Assembly (NCBI RefSeq): GCF_963667045.1
Contig: NZ_OY762934.1
Location: 3,799,501-3,863,500 of the forward strand
Origin: an uncultured Cohaesibacter sp.
GTDB lineage: Bacteria > Pseudomonadota > Alphaproteobacteria > Rhizobiales > Cohaesibacteraceae
Length of the DNA: 64,000 nt
Reading direction: 5' to 3'
Shown: piece after piece, positions 18,100 through 26,459 of the stretch
Layout of the letters: every line of letters starts with the position of its first letter
Position numbering within the stretch: position 1 is the stretch's first letter
Program-made: the position numbers and the translations under genes
The notes under the pieces: model-generated
What the model saw: only the letters and a program-made list of their open reading frames with translations
What the model was told of the DNA's origin: nothing
Databases searched by the model: none

Positions 18100-18267
18100 G
18101 CGCATCCCATTTGGGGCTCCACCAATGGCAGAACAGGGTTTGATCCAGACATCCCCTCACTTTTGCCGGATATGACCAACAATGACGCTCGGCGTCTTGT
18201 CGAAGAGACACACCAGATTTGACCATAGTGCAACGACACACGCGAAATGATCGACGTGCGCTTGCCC
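18100..18267 (+). pseudogene. Ohr/OsmC-type organic hydroperoxide resistance protein, C-terminal remnant with two stops
   Basis: The frame reads NGRTGF…LLPDMTNNDARRLVEETHQI, then stop-P-stop-C, then N-TRE-IDVRL. This matches the C-terminal third of Ohr proteins (LPGM…DAQ.LV..AHQVCPYSNATRGNIDV). The resolving-cysteine motif CPYS has become TGA-P-TAG-C: the Cys and Tyr codons each became a stop, consistent with single base changes. The rest of the gene is missing. 17985-18099 shows nothing else. Confidence 0.6.
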
Positions 18268-18292
18268 AATGAAATAGAAGAGACTTTAACCA

Positions 18293-19450
18293 ATGAAAAA
18301 TTTCGATTATCGCAACCCCACGCACATTCTGTTTGGGAAGGGCCGTATCGCGGATCTGAAAGATCAGGTTCCTGCTGACGCCAAGGTCCTTGTCATCTAT
18401 GGTGGGGGCAGCGCGGAGCGGACCGGCGTTCTGGCTCAGGTGCGTGAGGCACTTGCGGGCCGCACTGTGGTTGAGTTTGGCGGGATCGAACCGAACCCCC
18501 GCTTTGAAACGGCATTGAAGGCCGTTGAACTGATCGGCAAGGAAGACATAACCTTCCTGCTTGCTGTCGGCGGCGGGTCTGTCATCGATGCCACCAAGTT
18601 CATTGCGGCCGCCGCTCTTCATGACGGCGACCCTTGGGAAATCCTGACCACGCATGGGGCTGTCGTGAAGGGTGCCATGCCGTTCGGTACCGTGCTGACA
18701 TTGCCTGCCACAGGGTCTGAGATGAATTCCGGCGCGGTGATCACCAACGCAGAGAAGGGCGCAAAGCTCTCCTTCATGAGCCCTCTTTGCTATCCGACCT
18801 TTTCGGTGCTTGACCCCGAGGTGACCTTCTCGTTGCCTCCGCGCCAAATCGCCAACGGTGTTGCCGATGCCTTTGTTCATATCATCGAACAGTATCTTAC
18901 CTACCCGTCGGCTGCCTATGTTCAGGACGGATTTGCCGAAACCCTGCTGCGCACCCTGATCGACCTTGGACCCAAAGCCCTTGAAGCACCCAAGGACTAT
19001 GATATCCGGGCCAACCTGATGTGGACGGCTACGCTGGCGCTCAACGGTCTGATCGGGGCAGGGGTCCCGCAGGACTGGTCAAGCCATATGATCGGTCATG
19101 AGATCACCGCGCTCAACGATACCGATCACGCGCGGACCCTGGCGGTGGTGCTGCCCTCCCTGATGAATGATCAACGCGACCGGAAACGCGAGAAACTGCT
19201 GCAATATGCTGCCAATGTCTGGGACATCCGCACCGGGTCTGACGATGAGCGGATCGACGCGGCAATCGAAGCCACACGTGGATTCTTCGAGTCCATTGGC
19301 ATCAAGACACGGTTGGGTGACTACGACGTTGCCGCACCGGAAATCGACCGCATCGTGGCTGCCTTGAAGGACCATGGCCTGACTGCGCTTGGTGAGCATG
19401 GTGCGATCACCCCCGATGATGCCCGCCGCATTCTTGAAGCAGCGCAATAA
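18293..19450 (+). CDS. yqhD: Iron-containing alcohol dehydrogenase, YqhD type
   Basis: A 385-residue group III metal-dependent alcohol dehydrogenase; E. coli YqhD has 387 residues. It begins with the family-typical MKNFDYRNPTHILFGKG, has the nucleotide-binding GGGSVIDATKF, and metal ligands in DAFVHIIEQY and in the SSHMIGHE…DTDHA segment. YqhD reduces short-chain and lipid-derived aldehydes with NADPH. A DJ-1 family gene follows 186 bases later, fitting a reactive-aldehyde detoxification pair. The ribosome site is weak (AGAAGAGA). Confidence 0.92.
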   Translation: MKNFDYRNPTHILFGKGRIADLKDQVPADAKVLVIYGGGSAERTGVLAQVREALAGRTVVEFGGIEPNPRFETALKAVELIGKEDITFLLAVGGGSVIDATKFIAAAALHDGDPWEILTTHGAVVKGAMPFGTVLTLPATGSEMNSGAVITNAEKGAKLSFMSPLCYPTFSVLDPEVTFSLPPRQIANGVADAFVHIIEQYLTYPSAAYVQDGFAETLLRTLIDLGPKALEAPKDYDIRANLMWTATLALNGLIGAGVPQDWSSHMIGHEITALNDTDHARTLAVVLPSLMNDQRDRKREKLLQYAANVWDIRTGSDDERIDAAIEATRGFFESIGIKTRLGDYDVAAPEIDRIVAALKDHGLTALGEHGAITPDDARRILEAAQ

Positions 19451-19636
19451 GAACTCGCGACCTTCATTAAGACCGAACCGCAAACCGCCAGCTTGTGCTG
19501 GCGGTGCGCCCGACTGCGCTCCAAATGCGCTTTGGGAGCGGCAAAATTGTATGCCGCGAAAAGCGCGTCGGGTTGCTAAACGGAAGAAATTCTGACAAGC
19601 GCGTCATCCGCGCTGACGAAAACAGAAAGCAAGATT

Positions 19637-20314
19637 ATGAAAATTCTAATGGTACTCACCTCCCATGACAGCCTTGGGGACACAGGCAAGAAAACCGGCT
19701 TCTGGCTGGAAGAATTTGCGGCTCCTTACTATGTGTTCAAGGATGCTGGCGCTGACATCACATTGGCTTCGCCCAAAGGTGGGCAGCCGCCGATTGATCC
19801 CAACAGCGACGGTCCGGACGCCCAGACCGATGACACCCGCCGTTTCAAGGATGATAGTGACGCACAGAAACATCTGGCGAACACGCTGAAGCTTTCGGAC
19901 GTAACCGCAGACGGATTTGACGCCATCTTCTATCCGGGCGGTCATGGCCCCTTGTGGGACCTTGCCGAAGACGCGGACAGCAAGCGATTGATCGAAGCCT
20001 TCGCTGGTGCAGACCGGCCGGTTGGAGCGGTTTGCCACGCGCCTTCCGTGTTCCGCCACACTGAGGGCAAGGACGGCAAACCGCTGGTTTCCGGCCGCCG
20101 GGTGACAGGCTTCACCAACACCGAAGAAGAGGGCGCGGGGCTGACCGAGGTTGTGCCGTTCCTGGTTGAAGACATGCTCAAGGCAAATGGCGGTCTTTAT
20201 GAAAAAGGCCCCGACTGGGGCAGCTTCGTTCTGCGTGATGGCAAGCTCGTGACCGGCCAGAACCCGGCCTCATCGGCGGCCACCGCACAAGAGATCGTGG
20301 CGTTGCTGAAATAA
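19637..20314 (+). CDS. DJ-1/PfpI family protein, Hsp31-like (type 1 glutamine amidotransferase fold)
   Basis: A 225-residue protein with the nucleophile-elbow cysteine C133 in GAVCHAPS, a nearby YPGGHGP turn, and an N-terminal GFWLEEFAAPYY segment supplying the acidic partner residue. Relatives act as glutathione-independent glyoxalase III / protein deglycase or stress chaperone; which applies here cannot be read from sequence. It follows the YqhD-like reductase on the same strand. Confidence 0.88.
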   Translation: MKILMVLTSHDSLGDTGKKTGFWLEEFAAPYYVFKDAGADITLASPKGGQPPIDPNSDGPDAQTDDTRRFKDDSDAQKHLANTLKLSDVTADGFDAIFYPGGHGPLWDLAEDADSKRLIEAFAGADRPVGAVCHAPSVFRHTEGKDGKPLVSGRRVTGFTNTEEEGAGLTEVVPFLVEDMLKANGGLYEKGPDWGSFVLRDGKLVTGQNPASSAATAQEIVALLK

Positions 20315-20496
20315 AAGAAAGGACGCTGACATAACCTGTGCCAAAGAAGCCCGTCTCTGTTCGGAAGAATAGATAGACTATGGGCTTCAGGCCGGGTGCC
20401 TGTGTCGTCAATCGGGGCGGGTCCTGCGCGGGTCCGCCCTTATTGCATCCGGGCTTGGCTCGGATGTGCCGCAGAACCGGTTGAGCCGAGAGCTGT

Positions 20497-21600
20497 TCAG
20501 CTCTTTCGGGGCGCTGCGCAAGAGCGGCGGTCGACGAGTTCCACGCCGATCCCGATGCGTTTGGCCGGTGAGGTGGGGAAGGCGCCTCGTTCAAGCAGCG
20601 TTTTGACTGCGGCCACGCCGACTTGCTTGCGGTCGATATTGATCGAGGCAATCGGCGGAATGGAATGCGCGCCAACGGCTAACCCATCAAAACCAATGAC
20701 AGAGATGTCCTCCGGTACAGAGAGGCCGCACTCCTTGATGGCCTGAACGGCGCCCAAAGCGACAACATCGGACATGCAGAAAAAGGCGGTTGGTGGCGTT
20801 TTTCTTGCTTTGATGAAATCCCGGATGATCGAGCTGGCCGCCACACTGATCATGTCAGGGGAGCCCAGATCCAGAATATGCTGATCAAAATCAAAGGTGA
20901 TGTCGACCGTTTCCAACGCGTCTCTAAATCCGGATTCCCGCTGGGTGATGGATTCGCGATAAGCATGGGTGATATGGACGATGTCGCGGTGCCCCAAATC
21001 CAGCAAATGCTTGGTGGCCAGCCAGCCACCATAATAATAGTCAGGCGAAACGCTGGAAACCTGCATTTGGGGATCGATGCCGTTGACCAGCACAGTGGCA
21101 ACATTCTTGCTGCCGAGCATCTGAACGACACCGGGCACATCGGCCCCCATGATGATGGCTGATTTGGGAAATGTGCTGAGGGACTGGAAGCTCTGGTCGG
21201 GTTGGCTTTCATCCAGAATGCAGATCTCGACGGACAGCCCTTCCCTTGAAGCTTCCTCGACAATGCCGTCAACAATATCACCATAAAAAGCATCATTGCC
21301 GAGCATGCGTCCGTAAGACAATAGCGTGACGTTCGAAAGCGCCTTCGGCGAATAGGCTTCTTCCTCAACCGCATATCCCAGCTGTATGGCGGCCTTGAGC
21401 ACGGCGGTCCGATTGCGTTTGCTGACACCGGTTTTCCTGTTCAGGGCTTTTGATGCCGTCCCAACGGAGACGCCGGCTGCGCGCGCCACATCCTGCAATT
21501 TTGCCTTGCCGGAAAGCGGGGCTTTGTCCGCAAGACGATCAGGGGTCTCCGCACCAGTTGGATCTGAAGGGTCAACGATGGGTGATGGCGAGGGTGTCAT
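20497..21600 (-). CDS. LacI-family transcriptional regulator
   Basis: A 367-residue protein. The helix-turn-helix starts around residue 35 (KLQDVARAAGVSVGTASKALN) after an unusually long proline/serine-rich N-terminal extension of about 30 residues. A periplasmic-binding-protein-like effector domain follows. The start at 21600 is preferred over upstream in-frame codons, which lie in AT-rich non-coding sequence; the ribosome site is weak. It diverges from the GH88/TRAP uronate locus, which it probably represses until an oligo-uronide or KDG-type ligand appears. Confidence 0.92.
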   Translation of the reverse strand: MTPSPSPIVDPSDPTGAETPDRLADKAPLSGKAKLQDVARAAGVSVGTASKALNRKTGVSKRNRTAVLKAAIQLGYAVEEEAYSPKALSNVTLLSYGRMLGNDAFYGDIVDGIVEEASREGLSVEICILDESQPDQSFQSLSTFPKSAIIMGADVPGVVQMLGSKNVATVLVNGIDPQMQVSSVSPDYYYGGWLATKHLLDLGHRDIVHITHAYRESITQRESGFRDALETVDITFDFDQHILDLGSPDMISVAASSIIRDFIKARKTPPTAFFCMSDVVALGAVQAIKECGLSVPEDISVIGFDGLAVGAHSIPPIASINIDRKQVGVAAVKTLLERGAFPTSPAKRIGIGVELVDRRSCAAPRKS

Positions 21601-21680
21601 TGTTCGTTCCCGTGGATTCGGCTTGTTAGTCTCCAGAATAAGCATGTTTTTCGTGCTGTAACAAGCGGGAATGATATTGC

Positions 21681-21699
21681 TTTTCCAATAAATGGAAAA
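21681..21699. promoter_or_regulatory. Palindrome in the lacI-GH88 divergent promoter region
   Basis: TTTTCCA-ATAAA-TGGAAAA, a perfect 7-bp inverted repeat with a 5-base centre, 81 bases upstream of the LacI-family start. It sits in a strongly AT-rich tract (21660-21760) with further imperfect TGGAAAA/TAGAAAA copies. It lacks the central CG of classical LacI operators. Candidate regulator site; the 371-base gap 21601-21971 holds no gene. Confidence 0.45.
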
Positions 21700-21971
21700 T
21701 ATGGAAAAAATAGAAAATGTGGAAATAATAGAAAATAAATTGATTATGGGAAAATTTTGAGCCATCCTTCCTCCAATGCAAGAGAAGGCTTGGGCCCGCT
21801 TCAAGCCTATTCGCAACGAGGGTTACGCAGAGCACCGCAATGTGGAGGAAGCCTTGGAAATTGCGCTCAGTGACATTCCGTTTTCAAAAAATGGTCACGC
21901 GACACATGCGCCCATGTGCTCTCAATTCGTCGAAACATCCGCGAGCAATTGGATAGGATATACTAAGAAAA

Positions 21972-23207
21972 ATGATCAATAGACTGTTCCCCTTGCATGA
22001 CGAAGGGAAGACTATTCCATCCATCGATGTCACCGAACAAAAGAGCCTGGATGCCATCAAGCAAAGCGTTCTGGGAAGTCTGGAGCGCAACGTTCCGCGC
22101 GTCGGTTCCAGAAATCCTATGATTGGCGCAGGGGGAGATGACCATCGTTGGCAGTATCCCGAAATCGGATATTTCTGGACGGATGCCTTCTGGCTGGGCG
22201 AGCTGTGGCTTGCCTATATGCTGACGGGTAAATCTGAATATTTGAATTCTGCCCGGCTTCGGAATGGCCATCTGAAAAAGATCCTGGATACCCCATTGTG
22301 GTTGAGCCACGATCTTGGCTTTCTTTTCTCGCTTTCGGCGGTGGCCGACTACAAGCTGACGGGCTGTCAGGAAGCGCGCCAATTGGGGTTAAGGGCCGCA
22401 GAGTCGCTGCGCAGTCGTTACAATTGGGCAGGCAACTATCTGGTCGCCTGGACTGCAAGCCATCACAATATGGACCATGCGCGCAAGGTTCAGGGCAAAA
22501 TCATCATCGATTCCATCCAGAATCTCTCGCTGCTGCTGTGGGCTTATCAGGAAACAAACGTTGCTTCCTTCTACGATGCAGCCATTGGCCATGCCGAGAC
22601 GCTGGCAAAGTATATCGTGCGTGACGATTACAGCACATTCCACACCTTTGATTTCGACACCTCGACCGCAGAGCCAATCGGCGGCAGTACCGCTCAGGGT
22701 TATGCCGACGGGTCTTGCTGGAGCAGGGGACAAGCCTGGGCCATCCACGGATTTGCGCAGATTGCAGAGATCACGGGCGAGCTTCGCTATCTGGAGATCA
22801 GTGCAAGGCTCGCAGACTATGCGCTTGAGAAAATGGGCGATGATCCGGTACCAGTTTGGGACTATCTGCTTCCCGCCGGTGAGGAGCCTTACAAGGACAC
22901 ATCCGCCGGTTCGGTTACATCAGCAGGTTTGTTCATTCTGTCTGACGTCTATCGCAGAGTTGGGAACACGGAACGGGCGCTTCATTACAGAGCGGCGGGC
23001 ATGAAAATGCTCTTTGGTTTGCGCGAAGGGCATGATTTGACGCACTTGGACGAGGCCGAAGGCTTGCTGTCATGTGGCGCGTCTCATGTTCACGGTGCGA
23101 CCAAGACCGGGCAATCAAAACTCGCCAAGGCGATGTTGCCTTACGGAGACTACTACTATTTCGAAGCCGTTTTGAGGGCTTTGGGGCATCGCCAGTTTTT
23201 CTGGTGA
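21972..23207 (+). CDS. Glycoside hydrolase family 88, unsaturated glucuronyl hydrolase
   Basis: A 411-residue (alpha/alpha)6-barrel enzyme. Family marks are HDLGF with likely catalytic Asp114, IIIDSIQN with Asp180, GSCWSRGQAWAI and the C-terminal YGDYYYFEAVLRALG. GH88 enzymes remove the 4,5-unsaturated uronic acid left at the non-reducing end by polysaccharide lyases, yielding 5-keto-4-deoxyuronate, the substrate of the KduI encoded 9 kb downstream. No signal peptide, so it probably works in the cytoplasm on imported oligosaccharides. First gene of the LacI-controlled locus. Confidence 0.92.
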   Translation: MINRLFPLHDEGKTIPSIDVTEQKSLDAIKQSVLGSLERNVPRVGSRNPMIGAGGDDHRWQYPEIGYFWTDAFWLGELWLAYMLTGKSEYLNSARLRNGHLKKILDTPLWLSHDLGFLFSLSAVADYKLTGCQEARQLGLRAAESLRSRYNWAGNYLVAWTASHHNMDHARKVQGKIIIDSIQNLSLLLWAYQETNVASFYDAAIGHAETLAKYIVRDDYSTFHTFDFDTSTAEPIGGSTAQGYADGSCWSRGQAWAIHGFAQIAEITGELRYLEISARLADYALEKMGDDPVPVWDYLLPAGEEPYKDTSAGSVTSAGLFILSDVYRRVGNTERALHYRAAGMKMLFGLREGHDLTHLDEAEGLLSCGASHVHGATKTGQSKLAKAMLPYGDYYYFEAVLRALGHRQFFW

Positions 23208-23244
23208 GAATCTAACTTAAAGATAACCGAATAGGGAGTGAAAT

Positions 23245-24234
23245 ATGAATATTCGTTCGGCAATGCTTGGTCTTGCCTGTTTTGCAGGCCTCATGGCATC
23301 TGGTGCTCAGGCTGCAAATTACAAGTTTGCCACCAACACAACAGCAGATGTGGGCCCCGGGGCTCTTATTCAGGAATTTGCTGATGAGGTGCGCGAAAAG
23401 ACAGACGGGCGCGTGAAGATCAAGGTCTTTGCAAATGGTGTTCTGGGTAGCCAGACCGACTATCTGCAGCAGATCCAGAAAGGGGTTGTTGATCTGGGTC
23501 TGGTCAACAGTGCAACTTTGGAAAATATCATTCCCGAATTCTCGGTCGTGAACCTTCCATACATGTTCCGCACGCTTGATGAATATGGCAAGGTCATGGG
23601 CAATGCTGACATTCAGCAGATGCTGTTTGAAACGGCCAAGGATCATCGTTTTGTACCGCTCGGCTTCCTGTCAAACGGGTTCCGCAGCTTGTCCCTGATC
23701 AAGCCTGTCAACAAAATGGCAGACCTCAAGGGCATGAAAATCCGTACGATGTCCAGCGCAACATATGTTCGCATGTACGAATTGTTCGGGGCTGTTCCGA
23801 CCCCAATGGCGTTCGGCGATACCTTCCCAGCGCTTCAGCAGGGCGTTATCGATGGGGCTGGTGGATCTCTCAGCGGCTTGTATGACCTCAACTATGGCCA
23901 GGCAACCAAATATGCAGCGCGCACGGAACATACCCGTCTGACCGACTTCATCGTGGTCAGCGACAAATTCCGCAACAGCCTGTCGGATGAAGATCTGAAG
24001 ATCGTCAAGGACGAGCTGAACAAGATCAGCATGAAGTCTCTCGAAGTGATCGACAGTGCTTTTGCTGCCAGTGAGCAGAAAGGCGTCGAGAAATTCGGTG
24101 TGACCGTGGTTGATGTTGACAAGGCTCCGTTCATGGCTGCTGTTCAGCCCATGTATGATGATGCTGCAAAAGATCCAAAGAAACTGAAGTTGCTCGAAAA
24201 AATCTTCGAACTCGAAGGTCGTGAACTGAAGTAA
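23245..24234 (+). CDS. dctP: TRAP transporter substrate-binding protein (DctP), second system
   Basis: A 329-residue periplasmic receptor. The signal peptide ends at ASGAQA near residue 23. Typical features are QEFADEVREKTDGRVKIKVF, GVLGSQTDY and the MKIRTMSS segment with the conserved Arg. It starts with an AGGGAG site 37 bases after GH88. The gene context suggests uptake of unsaturated di- or oligo-uronides or free uronates. Confidence 0.94.
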   Translation: MNIRSAMLGLACFAGLMASGAQAANYKFATNTTADVGPGALIQEFADEVREKTDGRVKIKVFANGVLGSQTDYLQQIQKGVVDLGLVNSATLENIIPEFSVVNLPYMFRTLDEYGKVMGNADIQQMLFETAKDHRFVPLGFLSNGFRSLSLIKPVNKMADLKGMKIRTMSSATYVRMYELFGAVPTPMAFGDTFPALQQGVIDGAGGSLSGLYDLNYGQATKYAARTEHTRLTDFIVVSDKFRNSLSDEDLKIVKDELNKISMKSLEVIDSAFAASEQKGVEKFGVTVVDVDKAPFMAAVQPMYDDAAKDPKKLKLLEKIFELEGRELK

Positions 24235-24245
24235 ACCGATATTTT

Positions 24246-24301
24246 GGAGGTGGAGATGCTCAGCAATCGCGCCAGGCGACTTGTGAAACGCCTTCACCTC
24301 C
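24246..24301 (+). other. Long intercistronic hairpin between dctP and dctQM
   Basis: GGAGGTG (24246-24252) pairs with CACCTCC (24295-24301), with a smaller GCGCC/GGCG element inside. It lies 12 bases after the dctP stop in a 204-base gap. Such hairpins commonly protect the binding-protein mRNA and lower permease expression. No U-run follows. Confidence 0.5.
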
Positions 24302-24438
24302 ATCCATACACTTTGCCAAGTGGGTCTTTGTTGTTCAACAAAACCAACCGAACGGATCGGCAGCGGTCGCCAACTTGGCGCATCTTTTCTGTAGCTTAAA
24401 AAACAAGCTCAAGCATCGCTAGATGGATAGCAAAATCA

Positions 24439-26358
24439 ATGCAGCAAGGTTCGGATTGTTCGTCTCCTCGACTGGTGCGTTTGTTTGAAGGGGGCTACGA
24501 TGCTCTCAAACTGGCGCTTAAGTCGGTCTTGGTCGTGATGACCCTATCAATGAGCGCGATGATCACTTATCAGGTCATCAGTCGCTACTTCTTTAATGCA
24601 CCAAGCGCCTTGACCGAAGGCCTGCTCCGATATGCGTTGATCTGGCTGGGGCTTCTTGGCGCTGGCTATTGTTTTATGGAACGCCGGCACCTGAATTTGC
24701 CCCTTGTTCTGGATGTGCTCTCACCCGGCAAGGCGTCTTTCCTTAAAGCAGTCAATATGTGGTTGATGCTGATTTTCGGCGCAATTCTGGTCTGGTCCGG
24801 ATATAACGCCGTTCAGGTCAACTCGGGAATGCATGCCCCCATCATCAACATTTCAATCGGGGCCCTGCAAAGTGTTCTGATGCTTTGTGGCATTCTGGCT
24901 ATTCTGGCGCAGCTTGTTGATATCGGCAAGCTCATCTCATCGCGGGAAATATCGTTTGTCCGCGCCATATTGGCGCTGGTGCTCATCGCTGCATTTGTCG
25001 GTGCCATGTGGCAATTCAGCAAGACCGATCTCTACGCCTATCTGGTTGACGAGCGCCTTGAGCTTTTCTCGGTTGTGGTTCTGTTTGGCCTGTTCTTCAT
25101 TCTGCTGATCATCGGCACGCCGATTGCCATCGGTCTTGTCTTCTCGGGTGTTCTGACCCTGAGCCTCCAGCTTGATCCGGCTTCCATGCTGTCGACGACT
25201 GGTGAGAAACTGTTCAACAGTCTGGACAATTTTGGATTTCTCGCGCTGCCGTGCTTTGTGCTGGCGGGCAACATCATGACCCATGCCGGCATCGCACGGC
25301 GTTTGATTGATCTGGCCATGCTGATGGGCCGACGCATTCCTGGCAACCTGTGGCAGGCAAACGTCATCGCCAACATGTTGTTCGGCTGTCTCTCTGGTTC
25401 GGGCATTGCCGCGGCAACCGCAATCGGCTCCATGGTTGCGCCGATTGCAAAAGAGAAAAATTACGACATGCCCTTCACCACGGCGGTGAATGCGGCGTCC
25501 GCTCCTGCGGGGATGCTCATCCCACCGTCCGGTCCGTTTATCATCTATTCGCTGATCAGTGGTGGGTCCGCCTCGATTGTTGCCCTGTTCCTGGCGGGCT
25601 ATGTCCCCGGGATCATCATGGGGCTTTCGGTGATGATCGTTGCCTACGTTTATGCACGGCGCAACAAATATCCGACAGACAAATCCCCATACAAGGCTTC
25701 TGAAGTTCTTGTCACTCTGACACGCGCCTTGCCAAGCCTGACGCTTGTGCTGGTGGTGATCGGTGGCATCGTCGGCGGTGTCTTTACCGCCATCGAAGGG
25801 TCGGGCGTGGCTGTCTTCTATAGCCTGCTGTTGGCGCTTCTCTACAAAAGCATCAGTTTCAAACAGTTGTTGCAGGCCTGTGTCGATACTGTTTTCGCCT
25901 CTGGCGTCATCCTGCTGCTGATCGCCGCTTCTGGCTTGATGAGCTGGAGTATGACCTTTGCGAGCATTCCCGATAGCATCGGCTCCTTCCTGGTTGGCAT
26001 CAGCGAAAGCAAATATGTCATTCTGGTGCTCATCAATATCGGTCTGCTGATCGGTGGAATCTTTATGGACATGTCAGCGGCCCTGCTGATCTTCACGCCA
26101 ATCCTGTTCCCGGTTGTTACCCATATGGGCGTGGATCCGGTGCATTTCGGTGTCGTCATGATGTACAACCTGTGCATGGGCGTCGTAACGCCCCCTGTGG
26201 GGACGGTGTTGTTCGTTTCCTGCGGGATTACCGGCGAACCGATCAGCCGTGTCGTCAAACCGTTGTTGCCGATTTTCATTATGCAAATTATCGGTTTGCT
26301 CGCCATTACTTACATTCCAGAGTTAAGCCTGTTCCTCCCGAGACTCTTTGGAATGTAA
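24439..26358 (+). CDS. dctQM: Fused TRAP transporter permease (DctQ-DctM)
   Basis: A 639-residue membrane protein. Residues about 20-165 are a DctQ-like four-helix small permease (RYFFNAPSALTEGLLRYALIW); about 170-205 include an extra membrane segment acting as linker; about 205-639 are the DctM channel (CLSGSGIAAATAIG, PAGMLIPPSGPF, GVVTPPVGTVLFVSCG). It pairs with the DctP upstream. The other TRAP system in this window keeps DctQ and DctM separate, so the two are not recent duplicates. Confidence 0.94.
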   Translation: MQQGSDCSSPRLVRLFEGGYDALKLALKSVLVVMTLSMSAMITYQVISRYFFNAPSALTEGLLRYALIWLGLLGAGYCFMERRHLNLPLVLDVLSPGKASFLKAVNMWLMLIFGAILVWSGYNAVQVNSGMHAPIINISIGALQSVLMLCGILAILAQLVDIGKLISSREISFVRAILALVLIAAFVGAMWQFSKTDLYAYLVDERLELFSVVVLFGLFFILLIIGTPIAIGLVFSGVLTLSLQLDPASMLSTTGEKLFNSLDNFGFLALPCFVLAGNIMTHAGIARRLIDLAMLMGRRIPGNLWQANVIANMLFGCLSGSGIAAATAIGSMVAPIAKEKNYDMPFTTAVNAASAPAGMLIPPSGPFIIYSLISGGSASIVALFLAGYVPGIIMGLSVMIVAYVYARRNKYPTDKSPYKASEVLVTLTRALPSLTLVLVVIGGIVGGVFTAIEGSGVAVFYSLLLALLYKSISFKQLLQACVDTVFASGVILLLIAASGLMSWSMTFASIPDSIGSFLVGISESKYVILVLINIGLLIGGIFMDMSAALLIFTPILFPVVTHMGVDPVHFGVVMMYNLCMGVVTPPVGTVLFVSCGITGEPISRVVKPLLPIFIMQIIGLLAITYIPELSLFLPRLFGM

Positions 26359-26365
26359 CCAGCGA

Positions 26366-26414
26366 CTCTGGCGTCGATCATGCTTTGTCCCCCGGCAAAT
26401 GATCGGCGTCAGAG
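26366..26414 (+). other. Hairpin between dctQM and the DUF2264 gene
   Basis: A 16-base stem (CTCTGGCGTCGATCAT / ATGATCGGCGTCAGAG, two G-U compatible mismatches) with a 17-base loop begins 8 bases after the permease stop. No T-run follows, so probably an mRNA stability or attenuation element. Confidence 0.5.
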
Positions 26415-26459
26415 CGCACTTCAAAACCATTTGCGGCATGGCCACCCAGGACAAAGAAA

